Origin: Solibacillus cecembensis
GTDB taxonomy: Bacteria > Bacillota > Bacilli > Bacillales_A > Planococcaceae
Reading direction: 5' to 3'
Assembly (NCBI RefSeq): GCF_001439635.1
Contig: NZ_LMBZ01000004.1
Coordinates: forward strand, 124,001 to 188,000
DNA: 64,000 nt
How positions within the stretch are numbered: position 1 is the first letter of the stretch; each line of letters opens with the position of its first letter. Below, piece by piece: positions 34,106 through 42,906 of this stretch. The notes beneath the pieces are model-generated. The model had not been told where the DNA came from. It saw nothing but the letters and a program-made list of their open reading frames with translations, and made no database searches. The position numbers and the translations under genes are program-made.

Positions 34106-35043
34106 TATTCCACGACCGTAATCGTTTTTGCCGTTGCATCAACTTTCACTGTTTTCCCTAGTGGTAAAGACATTGTTGGTAACACATGCCCGCAAGTGAC
34201 ATTCATTAAAATCGGGATATTTAAAGGTGTTAAAATTTCATCTACAATCGTTTCTAAACGCAAACTATTTTCTGGATGCTTTGGATCTGGAGGACCACAA
34301 TCTGTCCACCCGCCTAACAAGATTCCGGCTAGTCCATCTAACTTTCCAGTGAGCTGCAATTGTGTCAGCATGCGGTCAATACGCTGTTCATTTTCTTCGA
34401 CATCTTCTAAAAATAAAATTTTTCCCTGTAAGTCAATTTCATACGGCGTACCTAATGAAGCGACTACGAGCGTTAAATTCCCACCAACTAATTGCCCTAT
34501 CGCCGTACCTGGAACAACTGTAACCATTTCCTCACCTGGTGGATTCGCTAATTGATAGTCACTCCCCTGTGTATTCGTCACGCTGTTAATAAAATACTCC
34601 CACGTGTAATCATCCATTTTTTCACGAATAAATTCGGTCGATGGCATCGGTGTATGGTACGTAACCAAATTACATTGTTGATTCATTACGATATGTAATG
34701 CTGTTACATCACTATATCCAGCAAATACTTTTGGATTTTGCTTAATCGTTTCCAAATCAAGCTTCGGTAATATTTTCGTTGCCCCGTAACCACCACGAAT
34801 ACTGAAAATCCCATCAATTTCAGGATTGGCAAACATCGCATTGAGTTCCTTTGCCCGTAGTTCGTCGCTACCTGCTAAATAGCCATGGCGCGCCCGACAT
34901 GTTTCACCTACAACAACGTTAAACCCTAATTTTTCTACAGCTTCAATAGCAGGCTGTAATTTATCAGGTGGCGTCGCTCCAGAAGCACTAACTAACGCAA
35001 CTGTATCGCCTTTTTTTAATGATTTTGGAATAACCATTGTCAT
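34105..35043 (-). CDS. ldcA: L,D-carboxypeptidase (muramoyltetrapeptide carboxypeptidase)
   Basis: S66-family serine peptidase, 312 residues; releases the terminal D-Ala from murein tetrapeptides in the cytoplasm. The nucleophile is the Ser in [11 protein letters not shown], with Glu in [11 protein letters not shown] and His in [14 protein letters not shown] completing the triad. [14 protein letters not shown] is the conserved glycine-rich strand. Equivalent to YkfA of B. subtilis. The ATG overlaps the end of the upstream ATPase gene by four bases and follows GGGGAG. Confidence 0.93.
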   Translation of the reverse strand: MTMVIPKSLKKGDTVALVSASGATPPDKLQPAIEAVEKLGFNVVVGETCRARHGYLAGSDELRAKELNAMFANPEIDGIFSIRGGYGATKILPKLDLETIKQNPKVFAGYSDVTALHIVMNQQCNLVTYHTPMPSTEFIREKMDDYTWEYFINSVTNTQGSDYQLANPPGEEMVTVVPGTAIGQLVGGNLTLVVASLGTPYEIDLQGKILFLEDVEENEQRIDRMLTQLQLTGKLDGLAGILLGGWTDCGPPDPKHPENSLRLETIVDEILTPLNIPILMNVTCGHVLPTMSLPLGKTVKVDATAKTITVVE

Positions 35044-35996
35044 ACAAGACTCCCCCTCTTTTCGATTTGTTGACGATATGTCAGCTGTTCTTCCTTATTC
35101 GCTAAAACAAAATGCCCAGCTTCTATTTCCACAAATTCAGGTGGATCTTCCTCATAACGATGCTGTGTTGGATCATACACTTGCAACGTTTTTTGGCGCT
35201 CTTTATACGGATTCGGTTCTGGAACAGCAGCCATCAATGCTTTCGTATACGGATGAAGCGGATTATTAAAGAGCTTTTCCGTTTCGCCGAGCTCCACTAT
35301 TTTCCCTTTATAAATAACAGCTGTACGGTCTGTAATAAAGCGTACAATCGATAAATCGTGGGCAATAAATAAATACGTTAAATTTTTTTGCTCCTGTAAA
35401 TTCGATAGTAAATTTAACACTTGTGCACGAATCGAAACATCGAGTGCAGAAATCGGTTCATCCGCCACAATAAATTCAGGCTCCATGACGAGCGACCTTG
35501 CAATACCAATTCGCTGACGTTGCCCACCCGAAAACTCATGCGGGAAGCGCGATGCGAACTCAGGTAATAAACCGACTTCAAGCAGCGCGTCTTTCACCTT
35601 TTGCATACGCTCTTCTTCAGATTTAAACCGTTTATTGCTAATTAACCCCTCCGAAATAATGTAATCCACTTTCGCTCGTTCATTTAGTGAAGCGCCCGGA
35701 TCTTGGAAAATCATTTGAATCTTCTGTGTAATTTCCTTATCCCACGCTTTTGGAATACGTCCATTTATTTTTTGTCCATGAAATAAAATTTCGCCATTGG
35801 AAACGGGATTAATGCGCATAATCGCACGCCCAATCGTCGTTTTTCCTGAACCCGATTCCCCAACTAATCCAAACGTTTCTCCTTTGTAAATATCAAAACT
35901 CACATCATCTACTGCTTTAAACTGTTTCTTGCCACTGCCAAAAATAATATCAATATTTTTTACTTCGATTAATTTTTCTTTTCTAGGATTACTCAT
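35040..35996 (-). CDS. Peptide ABC transporter ATP-binding protein, OppF/DppF type
   Basis: ATPase subunit of about 318 residues. Walker [10 protein letters not shown], signature [15 protein letters not shown], Walker [14 protein letters not shown] and the oligopeptide C-terminal region [14 protein letters not shown] are present. Two ATG codons (36002 and 35996) follow GGGGAGG at four and ten bases; the second is given here. Works as a heterodimer with the ATPase encoded immediately upstream, whose end it overlaps. Brings peptides in for the peptidases of this cluster. Confidence 0.93.
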   Translation of the reverse strand: MSNPRKEKLIEVKNIDIIFGSGKKQFKAVDDVSFDIYKGETFGLVGESGSGKTTIGRAIMRINPVSNGEILFHGQKINGRIPKAWDKEITQKIQMIFQDPGASLNERAKVDYIISEGLISNKRFKSEEERMQKVKDALLEVGLLPEFASRFPHEFSGGQRQRIGIARSLVMEPEFIVADEPISALDVSIRAQVLNLLSNLQEQKNLTYLFIAHDLSIVRFITDRTAVIYKGKIVELGETEKLFNNPLHPYTKALMAAVPEPNPYKERQKTLQVYDPTQHRYEEDPPEFVEIEAGHFVLANKEEQLTYRQQIEKRGSLV

Positions 35997-37029
35997 TGGC
36001 ATAGCGCCTCCCCTCTTCAAAAAATGCTTGCAATACTTTAGGAGGCTCTACTTTTGGTGCTTTTAAATCAAGCAGCCATGTTCTCGCAAAATGAGTGTCA
36101 GACACTTTAAAGAATGGTGGACGTTCCACAAAATCAATTTTTAATGCATACTGATTACGCGGCGCAAAGGCATCCCCTTTTATTTCTTTAAATAAATTCG
36201 GCGGTGTCCCTTTAATCGAATAAAGTTCCTCCCCCTTTTCCCCTAATTGAGGAAGCGAGGAAATTAATGCCCATGTGTACGGATGTTTCGCATTAAAGAA
36301 AACTTCATCTGTTTTCCCCACTTCAATAATGTCTCCTGCGTACATGACAGCAATGCGGTCCGCTACTTTTGCAACGACACCAAGGTCATGCGTAATATAA
36401 ATCGTCGATAACCCATATTTTTGCTGTAAGTTCGTTAATAACTGCAATATTTGAGCTTGAATCGTTACATCAAGCGCTGTTGTTGGCTCATCGCATATTA
36501 ATACATCTGGGTTACAAGCGACCGCAATCGCAATGACAATCCGTTGACGCATCCCACCTGAAAATTCATGTGGGTACTGTTTATAGCGTCGTTCAACCTC
36601 ATGTATGCCGACATCCCGTAATAGCTGCAATGTTTTTTCATACGCTTCTTTGCCCTTTAAATTTTGATGTAACACGACACTTTCTTCAATTTGCTTGCCT
36701 ACTGTTTTCAATGGATTTAAGCTCGTCATCGGATCTTGCGTAACCATCGCGATTTGCTTGCCACGAATTTTCAGCCAATCCTTTTCCGTTTTAAACTTAG
36801 CTAAATCATGTCCGTTATATAAAATTTTCCCCGAATCAATGTAACCGTTTTTATCAAGCAATCCCATAATCGACTTCACTAATACCGATTTCCCCGAACC
36901 GGATTCTCCTACAATTGCCAGGCTTTCTCCTTTATATAAATCAAGTGAAATATCTCGAATGGCCGTTAATGTTTGACCGCGCAATTTAAATTTTATGACT
37001 AAATTTTGTATTGATAATGTAGACTCCAT
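35989..37029 (-). CDS. Peptide ABC transporter ATP-binding protein, OppD/DppD type
   Basis: 346-residue ATPase with Walker [10 protein letters not shown]-loop [13 protein letters not shown], signature [14 protein letters not shown] and Walker [14 protein letters not shown]. The C-terminal extension has [20 protein letters not shown], in the oppD style, but lacks the usual run of Cys residues of the Fe-S cluster form. Partner of the ATPase at 35040-35996. Starts 15 bases after the permease gene. Confidence 0.93.
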   Translation of the reverse strand: MESTLSIQNLVIKFKLRGQTLTAIRDISLDLYKGESLAIVGESGSGKSVLVKSIMGLLDKNGYIDSGKILYNGHDLAKFKTEKDWLKIRGKQIAMVTQDPMTSLNPLKTVGKQIEESVVLHQNLKGKEAYEKTLQLLRDVGIHEVERRYKQYPHEFSGGMRQRIVIAIAVACNPDVLICDEPTTALDVTIQAQILQLLTNLQQKYGLSTIYITHDLGVVAKVADRIAVMYAGDIIEVGKTDEVFFNAKHPYTWALISSLPQLGEKGEELYSIKGTPPNLFKEIKGDAFAPRNQYALKIDFVERPPFFKVSDTHFARTWLLDLKAPKVEPPKVLQAFFEEGRRYANE

Positions 37030-37044
37030 CGTTCGCCATCCCCC

Positions 37045-38019
37045 TTACACGTGATTTTTTGGATCTGCAGCATCTGCAAATGAATTACCGATAATATAAA
37101 AGGCAATTGTAATAGCACTTAGGACAATACTTGGGAATATTAATTGATAGCGTAAATCAGGTGACATCATCAGTACGCGCCCTTCATTAATCAAGTTTCC
37201 TAATGACGGGATACTGACTGGTAGCCCAAGCCCGATATACGTTAAAAATACTTCTGCCCCAATCGCAAACGGAACCGCTAAACTCATACGTAACATAATA
37301 ACCGAAATTAAATACGGCAATAAGTTTTTCAAAATAATACGATAACCTGGTGTTCCTAATGTTTTAGATGCTAAATTATACTCACGGTCACGTAAAATAA
37401 CGATTTGATTTCGTAAAAAGCGCGCCATTTCCACCCAGCCGGTAATACACATTGCAATAATAATTGTCGAAACACTTGGCCTTAAAATATACGACATTAA
37501 AATTAGGACAATTGTTGTTGGAATATTATCAACAATGTTATAAAGCTGCGTGAATGGCACTTCGAGTTTTCGAGAGAAGCCCCATAACGCACCAATTGTA
37601 AATCCGACAATCACTTCCACCATGGCAACGACAAAGCCGATATATAAGGAAGTTCGTGTGCCTTCCCAAATACGTGACCATAAATCCTGTCCGATCGAGT
37701 TCGTACCAAACCAATACTCCCCATTCGGCGCTACATTTCGGTCCTGCATGCCTGTATCTGGATTAATATAAATTTCAGTTGGTGACTTTTGACTTGGTAA
37801 ATACGGCTGAATAAGCGTAAATCCGATAATAAAGACAACCATAAATAATAAGAAGACCGCTATTCTATTTTTTAGGAAAGAGCGCCATGTTGACCGCCAA
37901 TAGGAATAATTGGAATAGGCCGTTTCTTCTGCTTTTGAATCATCCGCTACGGCAAAGTCAAATAATGATTCATTTGATTTATCCGAAATATTCTGAATTT
38001 CTTTTGTATATAAGCCCAT
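37045..38019 (-). CDS. Peptide ABC transporter permease, OppC/DppC type
   Basis: 324-residue permease with a cytoplasmic N-terminal segment (1-55), a first helix (about 56-76), a large external loop with FGTNSIGQDLWSRIWEGTR, and five further helices. The EAA loop is ASKTLGTPGYRIILKNLLP. The external loop motif FGTDxxGRD is typical of OppC/DppC. Its ATG coincides with the last base of the upstream permease gene (38019), so the two are translated together. Confidence 0.94.
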   Translation of the reverse strand: MGLYTKEIQNISDKSNESLFDFAVADDSKAEETAYSNYSYWRSTWRSFLKNRIAVFLLFMVVFIIGFTLIQPYLPSQKSPTEIYINPDTGMQDRNVAPNGEYWFGTNSIGQDLWSRIWEGTRTSLYIGFVVAMVEVIVGFTIGALWGFSRKLEVPFTQLYNIVDNIPTTIVLILMSYILRPSVSTIIIAMCITGWVEMARFLRNQIVILRDREYNLASKTLGTPGYRIILKNLLPYLISVIMLRMSLAVPFAIGAEVFLTYIGLGLPVSIPSLGNLINEGRVLMMSPDLRYQLIFPSIVLSAITIAFYIIGNSFADAADPKNHV

Positions 38020-38963
38020 TAGCGTACACTGTCTCCTTTCCCTAATTTAATTCGTGGATCTACAATAGCCATTAAAAGGTCCCCTAAAATTAAGCCAATA
38101 ATTCCTAGTGAAGAAAAGAAGATGACTAACCCTTGTACAACCTGATTATCCTGACGCTGAATTGCATCTACTAATAGTCCACCCATACCTGGAATGGAAT
38201 ACAGTGATTCAATATAAATCGAGCCCGTAATCGTAAATAAAATAGTTGCTGGCAAATATTGAGCCATCGGAATAAAAGCGTTTCGTAATACGTGACGGAA
38301 CATAATTGTACGTTCCTTCACGCCTTTTGCACGAGCTAGTTTAATATAATCTTTATTTAACTCATCCACCATATAGCGTCGCATCCACATCGCATAAGAC
38401 GCAATCGGACCAAGCGCCATAGAAATGAGCGGTAAAATAAAACTAATTGGATTGTACTCATCAAATAGCATCGGCCAGCCGAACCAGCCCGTAACATACA
38501 TTTGAATCATCAGGAAATACACCATCGCTGGTACGGCCACAACGAAGACGATGTAACCTGTCCCTAAACGATCCAGCCAGCGCCCTTTAAATTGGGCCAT
38601 TAAAATACCGAGTGGCACACCAACTAATAAAGAAAGCGCAACTGCACCTAATCCAAATAAAATCGAATACATCATTTTATCTTGAATAATATCCACTACT
38701 GGCACATCCGTTCGATATGTAATGGACTTTCCTAAATCCCCTTGAAATAAACCTTGATAAAAATTCCCTAACTGCACAATTAGCGGGTCTCTTAACCCTA
38801 AATTCGTTAAATAAATTTCCTGTTGCGCTTCGGTCATTTTTTCAGCAGCTGCCCCTAAATAACCTTCCTCAGGCATTAATCGTAATAGGGAGAAAACAAT
38901 TGTGATAATGACAAATAGTGTGAAAATCGATTGCACTAATCTTTTCCCTATGTATTTCAGCAT
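38019..38963 (-). CDS. Peptide ABC transporter permease, OppB/DppB type
   Basis: 314-residue permease with the first helix at about 10-30 and the usual GxP-type segment after it (LLRLMPEEGYLG). The EAA loop is ARAKGVKERTIMFRHVLRNA, followed by the family signature near the C-terminus (SIYIESLYSIPGMGGL). Pairs with OppC-type permease. Lies 135 bases downstream of the binding protein, across an attenuator-like hairpin. Confidence 0.94.
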   Translation of the reverse strand: MLKYIGKRLVQSIFTLFVIITIVFSLLRLMPEEGYLGAAAEKMTEAQQEIYLTNLGLRDPLIVQLGNFYQGLFQGDLGKSITYRTDVPVVDIIQDKMMYSILFGLGAVALSLLVGVPLGILMAQFKGRWLDRLGTGYIVFVVAVPAMVYFLMIQMYVTGWFGWPMLFDEYNPISFILPLISMALGPIASYAMWMRRYMVDELNKDYIKLARAKGVKERTIMFRHVLRNAFIPMAQYLPATILFTITGSIYIESLYSIPGMGGLLVDAIQRQDNQVVQGLVIFFSSLGIIGLILGDLLMAIVDPRIKLGKGDSVR

Positions 38964-39028
38964 TGTAAGCTCCTCCTAGTGACTATTTTTTTTGCAGGTT
39001 CTCTTCACAACTTATGCTCTGAAATAAG

Positions 39029-39067
39029 AAAAGAGATGCAGAAAAAATCTTTTCTGTCATCTCCTGT
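39029..39067 (-). terminator. Attenuator-like hairpin after the binding-protein gene
   Basis: GAGATG-A-CAGAAAA pairs with TTTTCTG-C-ATCTC on the minus strand, followed by TTTT. It separates the binding protein from the rest of the transporter, mirroring the hairpin at 291-328. Confidence 0.75.
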
Positions 39068-39098
39068 CCCTACAACGAAATGAAATCATTCATTGTGT

Positions 39099-40949
39099 TT
39101 AGTTTGAAGCATTTGCTAAAGCTTCCGCACGCTCTTTTTCCCATGCTTCTTTAGCTGATTTAAATTCTTCATTGCTCATTGGCTTTTCTAGGAGTGTTTG
39201 ACCTTTAAATTTCTCCATCGTTACACCAAACGGAGAGTATTGTGATTCGAATGGATTTAATTTAGAGGCAACATAGCCACCGCCACCAACTGCGTACGGG
39301 ATTACGAATGCTTCTTCAATTAAAAACGCTTCTGCTTTTGCAAATAATTCAAAACGTTTTGCAGGTTCTACTTCAACTTTTGCTGCATCTACTAAGTTTT
39401 GGTATGTGTTTTTACCATTCGCTTCTTGGTAACCTTCCGCTAGCTCTGGCTTGTTATATGTGCCACCCTCTGTAAATGCATCTGTGTAAGTAGATGGATC
39501 TGCAAAGTCAGGACCCCAGTTTGCTTCGATGATTGAGAATTTACCTGGGCGACGTACTTCACCTAAGAAGCCTGTTGCTGGACCTGCTTCAATGACAACG
39601 TCTACATAGTCCGTACCTAATAATTTTTCCACTTGTAGCTCAATAACTTGAGAACGATTCGCCCACTCTGGCATACCTGAGTTATAAGGCATAACTACTT
39701 TAACTGGGAATGTTGCTTTTCCAGCTAATGCGGCCATTGCTTTTTCTTTATACTCTGCTGCTAAATCAGTATTAAATGAATCATTGTTCGTGATCGCTTT
39801 TAATGGCTCTAATTGTGTATAATCCACACCACTAACATCCACGAAGTTTTTCGGTGTTATCGTATTTGATACTAAGTCTTTTGGATTGTATGGTTCATTC
39901 GTTAACATCGCGGATACACGGTCTAACGCATGGTAAATTGATTTACGGAAATCTTTATTATTTACTGCTACTTTCCAGTTTTCTGGCTCAAATTGTGCAT
40001 CATATTGTGGGTTGAAGTTTAATGCATAGAAATACGTATAGAAATTGTTTGTATTTTGACGAACTAAGTTTTTCTTGTCCTCATCATTTAACCATTGATC
40101 TAAAATTGAAGTCGGTACACTTGTTGCATCAATTTCACCACGTAAAAATAACTCAGGTGCTACAGTCGCAGCTTCTTTATTGTACTTGTATCGGATGCGG
40201 TCAATTTTTATTTGATCTTTATCCCAATACGTTTCATTTTTTACTAATACTCGCTCATTTTGTGGCTCGAATTTGTCTAAAATATACCCGCCATTGTATA
40301 GGAAGTTTTCACGTGTCGTACCAAAACCTTCCCCTTTTTCAGCTAAAAATGCGCCATTAACCGGGAAGAAACATACATAATTTAACATAGATAAGAAATA
40401 AGGCGTTGACCCCTCTAATGTATATTCAAGTGTGTAATCATCTAGTGCTTTTACACCTACTTGAGAAAAATCTGTTATTGCACCTGTATTAAAAGCATCA
40501 CCATTTTTAACAACTGTGGCAATCCAAGATGTAGATGATTCATTTTTTGCATCTAAAACGTAATTTAATCCGTCTACGAAATCTTGAGCGACAACATCGG
40601 CATATTCTTTACCATCATGTGTCATCCACTTTACGCCTTCACGAAGTTTAAAAGTCCAAACCGTCGCATCCGCATTTGATTCCCAGCTTTCTGCAAGACT
40701 TGGTTTAACAATGCCGTACTCATCATATTCGATAAGTCCGTCTACTAAGTTTGCTGCAACTGCGAATTCATTTGTTTCTGATGTTTTTAAATAGTTAAGC
40801 GTTTTGATTTCACCAGAATAAACTGTTTTATACTCTACTGGCTTTGAATCTTTGTTTGAATCCCCTGCTGTACTTGAGTCTGTTTTATCACTACAAGCAG
40901 CTAAAACAAGCACAAACATACATGTTAAAAACAATAAATACTTTCTCAC
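39099..40949 (-). CDS. Oligopeptide-binding lipoprotein, family 5
   Basis: 616-residue receptor of the peptide importer. The signal peptide ends in lipobox LAAC (Cys19), followed by a Ser/Asp/Lys-rich linker and an SBP_bac_5 domain. KTLNYLKTSETNEF, LAESWESNADATVWTFKLRE and DGLNYVLDAKNESS place it in the OppA/DppE group. Start is a GTG seven bases after AGGGGG. Given its neighbours (LD-carboxypeptidase, YkfC-like enzyme, DppA) the ligand is probably a murein-derived or D-amino-acid peptide; this is inference. Confidence 0.93.
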   Translation of the reverse strand: MRKYLLFLTCMFVLVLAACSDKTDSSTAGDSNKDSKPVEYKTVYSGEIKTLNYLKTSETNEFAVAANLVDGLIEYDEYGIVKPSLAESWESNADATVWTFKLREGVKWMTHDGKEYADVVAQDFVDGLNYVLDAKNESSTSWIATVVKNGDAFNTGAITDFSQVGVKALDDYTLEYTLEGSTPYFLSMLNYVCFFPVNGAFLAEKGEGFGTTRENFLYNGGYILDKFEPQNERVLVKNETYWDKDQIKIDRIRYKYNKEAATVAPELFLRGEIDATSVPTSILDQWLNDEDKKNLVRQNTNNFYTYFYALNFNPQYDAQFEPENWKVAVNNKDFRKSIYHALDRVSAMLTNEPYNPKDLVSNTITPKNFVDVSGVDYTQLEPLKAITNNDSFNTDLAAEYKEKAMAALAGKATFPVKVVMPYNSGMPEWANRSQVIELQVEKLLGTDYVDVVIEAGPATGFLGEVRRPGKFSIIEANWGPDFADPSTYTDAFTEGGTYNKPELAEGYQEANGKNTYQNLVDAAKVEVEPAKRFELFAKAEAFLIEEAFVIPYAVGGGGYVASKLNPFESQYSPFGVTMEKFKGQTLLEKPMSNEEFKSAKEAWEKERAEALANASN

Positions 40950-41000
40950 ACAAAAACCCCCTATTTCCCCTTTTTAAAACACTTGGTAAGTTGATAACCA

Positions 41001-41199
41001 TTACAAATTTTCTATTAAAAACCCCAATCCTGGCTGCTCCGTCATTTGAAGTTTTCCCCCTTCAAAAACCGGTCATCCCTCAACTGGATCTTCAACACAA
41101 AGACTCGCCCCATATAAATCGACCAGCGTGATATGTTTGATTACCACTGCGATGGTGTGATGAGAGGTACTTCTACTAAACTGACTTTTACCCACTGAA
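41001..41199 (-). pseudogene. Relic of an L-Ala-D/L-Glu epimerase (ykfB), 5'-truncated with internal stop
   Basis: On the minus strand one frame from about 41199 down to the stop at 41003-41001 encodes the C-terminal tail of a mandelate racemase/muconate-lactonising-type dipeptide epimerase. Recognisable are HITLVDLYGASLCVEDPVEG and then PVFEGGKLQMTEQPGLGF. A TGA at 41075-41073 separates the two and stands where a second Gly codon (GGA) is expected. Nothing upstream encodes the barrel domain; the frame runs into the 3' end of dppA. The enzyme would have epimerised L-Ala-D-Glu to L-Ala-L-Glu in murein-peptide breakdown. Not translated in any usual way. Confidence 0.72.
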
Positions 41200-41208
41200 T
41201 CAAGTTAA
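41191..41208 (-). repeat. Fragment of the three-hairpin element at the dppA stop
   Basis: Eighteen bases ending in GAATCAAGTTAA are identical to one arm of hairpin C in the copy at 19086-19222. As in the full copies, the stop codon (TGA of dppA, 41202-41200) lies inside the arm. The second arm and the rest of the element are gone. Confidence 0.65.
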
Positions 41209-41994
41209 AAACTGTAGAATGCGTAGTACTTCATAAAAATCAGTTGTTTCAAACAAAACGGTATTATGTGCTTTAAATTTTGCCCCTGGATAAAATGAAT
41301 TACGATATGCTTTAATATGATCCTTATAAATAAGCTCCAGTTCAAATTTCTCTGAAAGCGTTACTTGAATTTTTTCACGTTCCACATGCATTGCTTGTTC
41401 GATTAAGCCCTTTGTCTCTTTTAATGCTTTTTGTGGACTCACATTAATCGTAGCCGAACCAATTCCGTCCTTTGTTGCATATGTGACAATTTGGTCGTTT
41501 ATCTTTGCTATATGCTCAGTTAATGCCTGATCCCCGCTAACGAAGGCAACTGGTACTTTATAAAGCGCAGCCGCATATGTATTAATCATAAATTCACTTG
41601 CATATTGGCCATTAATTTTCACATCCGCAATGAGGCTTAATGTATGTGCCAATGGATTGTGCTCGCTACCGCCCTCACTGTGATACCCAATGAAAATGGC
41701 ACGATCAAATGTTTCATCTAGCCCTGCGACCATACACATCGGGTCTTGAGTCCAACCACGAATAATTTTGACGTTTTCAGGTAACTCCTCCAAAAGAATA
41801 TTGCGTGCTGAATCATGCGCATCTTTTAGTAAAATTTCTGTCGCTCCCCCTGCAACTGCACCTTCAATTGCAGCAAGTACTTCCTTTGTCATTTGCTTTT
41901 GGAAATAGTGATACTCTGGATGATTTAACTCGGTTTCATTCCAATGGGTCGTACCTGTAATGCCTTCAATATCTGCACTAATGTATACTTTCAT
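41200..41994 (-). CDS. dppA: D-aminopeptidase DppA, family M55
   Basis: Zinc peptidase of 264 residues that removes N-terminal D-amino acids (D-Ala-D-Ala and similar), active in the cytoplasm as a ring of subunits in B. subtilis. The N-terminal MKVYISADIEG supplies the ligands Asp8 and Glu10. Further conserved segments are KDAHDSARN, IFIGYHSEGG (His) and SGDQAL. The ATG overlaps the TGA of the upstream dipeptidase gene by four bases. Its own TGA lies within the repeat fragment, after which comes the epimerase relic. Confidence 0.93.
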   Translation of the reverse strand: MKVYISADIEGITGTTHWNETELNHPEYHYFQKQMTKEVLAAIEGAVAGGATEILLKDAHDSARNILLEELPENVKIIRGWTQDPMCMVAGLDETFDRAIFIGYHSEGGSEHNPLAHTLSLIADVKINGQYASEFMINTYAAALYKVPVAFVSGDQALTEHIAKINDQIVTYATKDGIGSATINVSPQKALKETKGLIEQAMHVEREKIQVTLSEKFELELIYKDHIKAYRNSFYPGAKFKAHNTVLFETTDFYEVLRILQFLT

Positions 41995-42632
41995 TTGTAT
42001 CGATACCCCTTTAATTCGTTTTTTTCAATCGTCGCAATGATGGCTCCGTAAAACGCTGTCGGTTCATGCGCTCTCCTTGCCCACGTCACATTGCCAAAAT
42101 CATAATGCCACCATTCTTCTGAATAGTTTTCAAAACCTGCATAAGTCATACAGTTAAACAGCATTCTACGATTTTTAACCGCTTCTGGATTTTCATCAGC
42201 ATGCTCCTCAAAGTAAGCCGTTGCCGATTTCGCGTTCGTTTCATCAAAATCTGTCCCTAAATCGAGTGGATTTCCCTCTGAATCACCCAATGTTAAATCA
42301 ATAGCCCCTCCTGTTAAATGGGGTGCTGGGTAGCCTTCCTCTATGCTTGGATAAGCCACATATTTTAATGTTTCTTTTTGAACTTGTTCTTCGCTCCAGC
42401 TAGGATTGACCAAGGCAATTTCTTGCTGCACTTGATCAAATAAAAACTGTTGAACTTGTAAAGGTCGATAGCCATCAAACACAATGAAACTATAGGATTC
42501 TGGTAAATTGGCTAATGCTTCATGCAATCGCTCAGTAGTACCTTGGCGTAAATAAATCGATTGTAAACTATTTGGAATTTTTTGTTCATAATAGCTAGAC
42601 CGAATAAATAAACGACTTTTTATCGTCTTCAA
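41991..42632 (-). CDS. D-Ala-D-Ala dipeptidase, VanX/DdpX-like (family M15D)
   Basis: Zinc dipeptidase. Ligands are His and Asp in APHLTGGAIDLTL and His in EEWWHYDFG; the Arg in FDGYRPLQ is the substrate-binding residue. The coordinates use a TTG at 42632, but it lacks a binding site, and the same frame upstream to 42722 encodes 30 more residues with family-like character (RGSANERPVIKETREPLVEL). The only start behind the GGGGTG site there would be ATT (42722) or ATA. The true N-terminus is therefore probably upstream. No vanH, vanA or vanRS genes are near, so the role is peptide use, not glycopeptide resistance. Confidence 0.88.
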   Translation of the reverse strand: MKTIKSRLFIRSSYYEQKIPNSLQSIYLRQGTTERLHEALANLPESYSFIVFDGYRPLQVQQFLFDQVQQEIALVNPSWSEEQVQKETLKYVAYPSIEEGYPAPHLTGGAIDLTLGDSEGNPLDLGTDFDETNAKSATAYFEEHADENPEAVKNRRMLFNCMTYAGFENYSEEWWHYDFGNVTWARRAHEPTAFYGAIIATIEKNELKGYRYK

Positions 42633-42906
42633 CTCAACTAGCGGCTCACGTGTTTCCTTGATTACCGGTCTTTCATTAGCTGAGCCCCGATGTTGAATAG
42701 GTTTTAATAATTTTTCTAAAATCGTTATACACCCCGTTCCTTATGAAAACATATACAGAGTTTAATATTTAGAAGTTTTAGAGTTTTCAGTTATTTAACT
42801 AAAAATATCATAACTATCATTATTTTGAAAGTTTTTTCTTCAATCCATTATTAATTCGGTAGTAATATACTCTTTTTACTATCTTTAACAAGGGAAGCCT
42901 CTTAAA

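Noticed and set aside
42660..42690. Apparent match to the repeat core (GAGCCCCGATGTT)
   Set aside because: Short and inexact, and the stretch is explained as the N-terminal coding part of the VanX-like gene.
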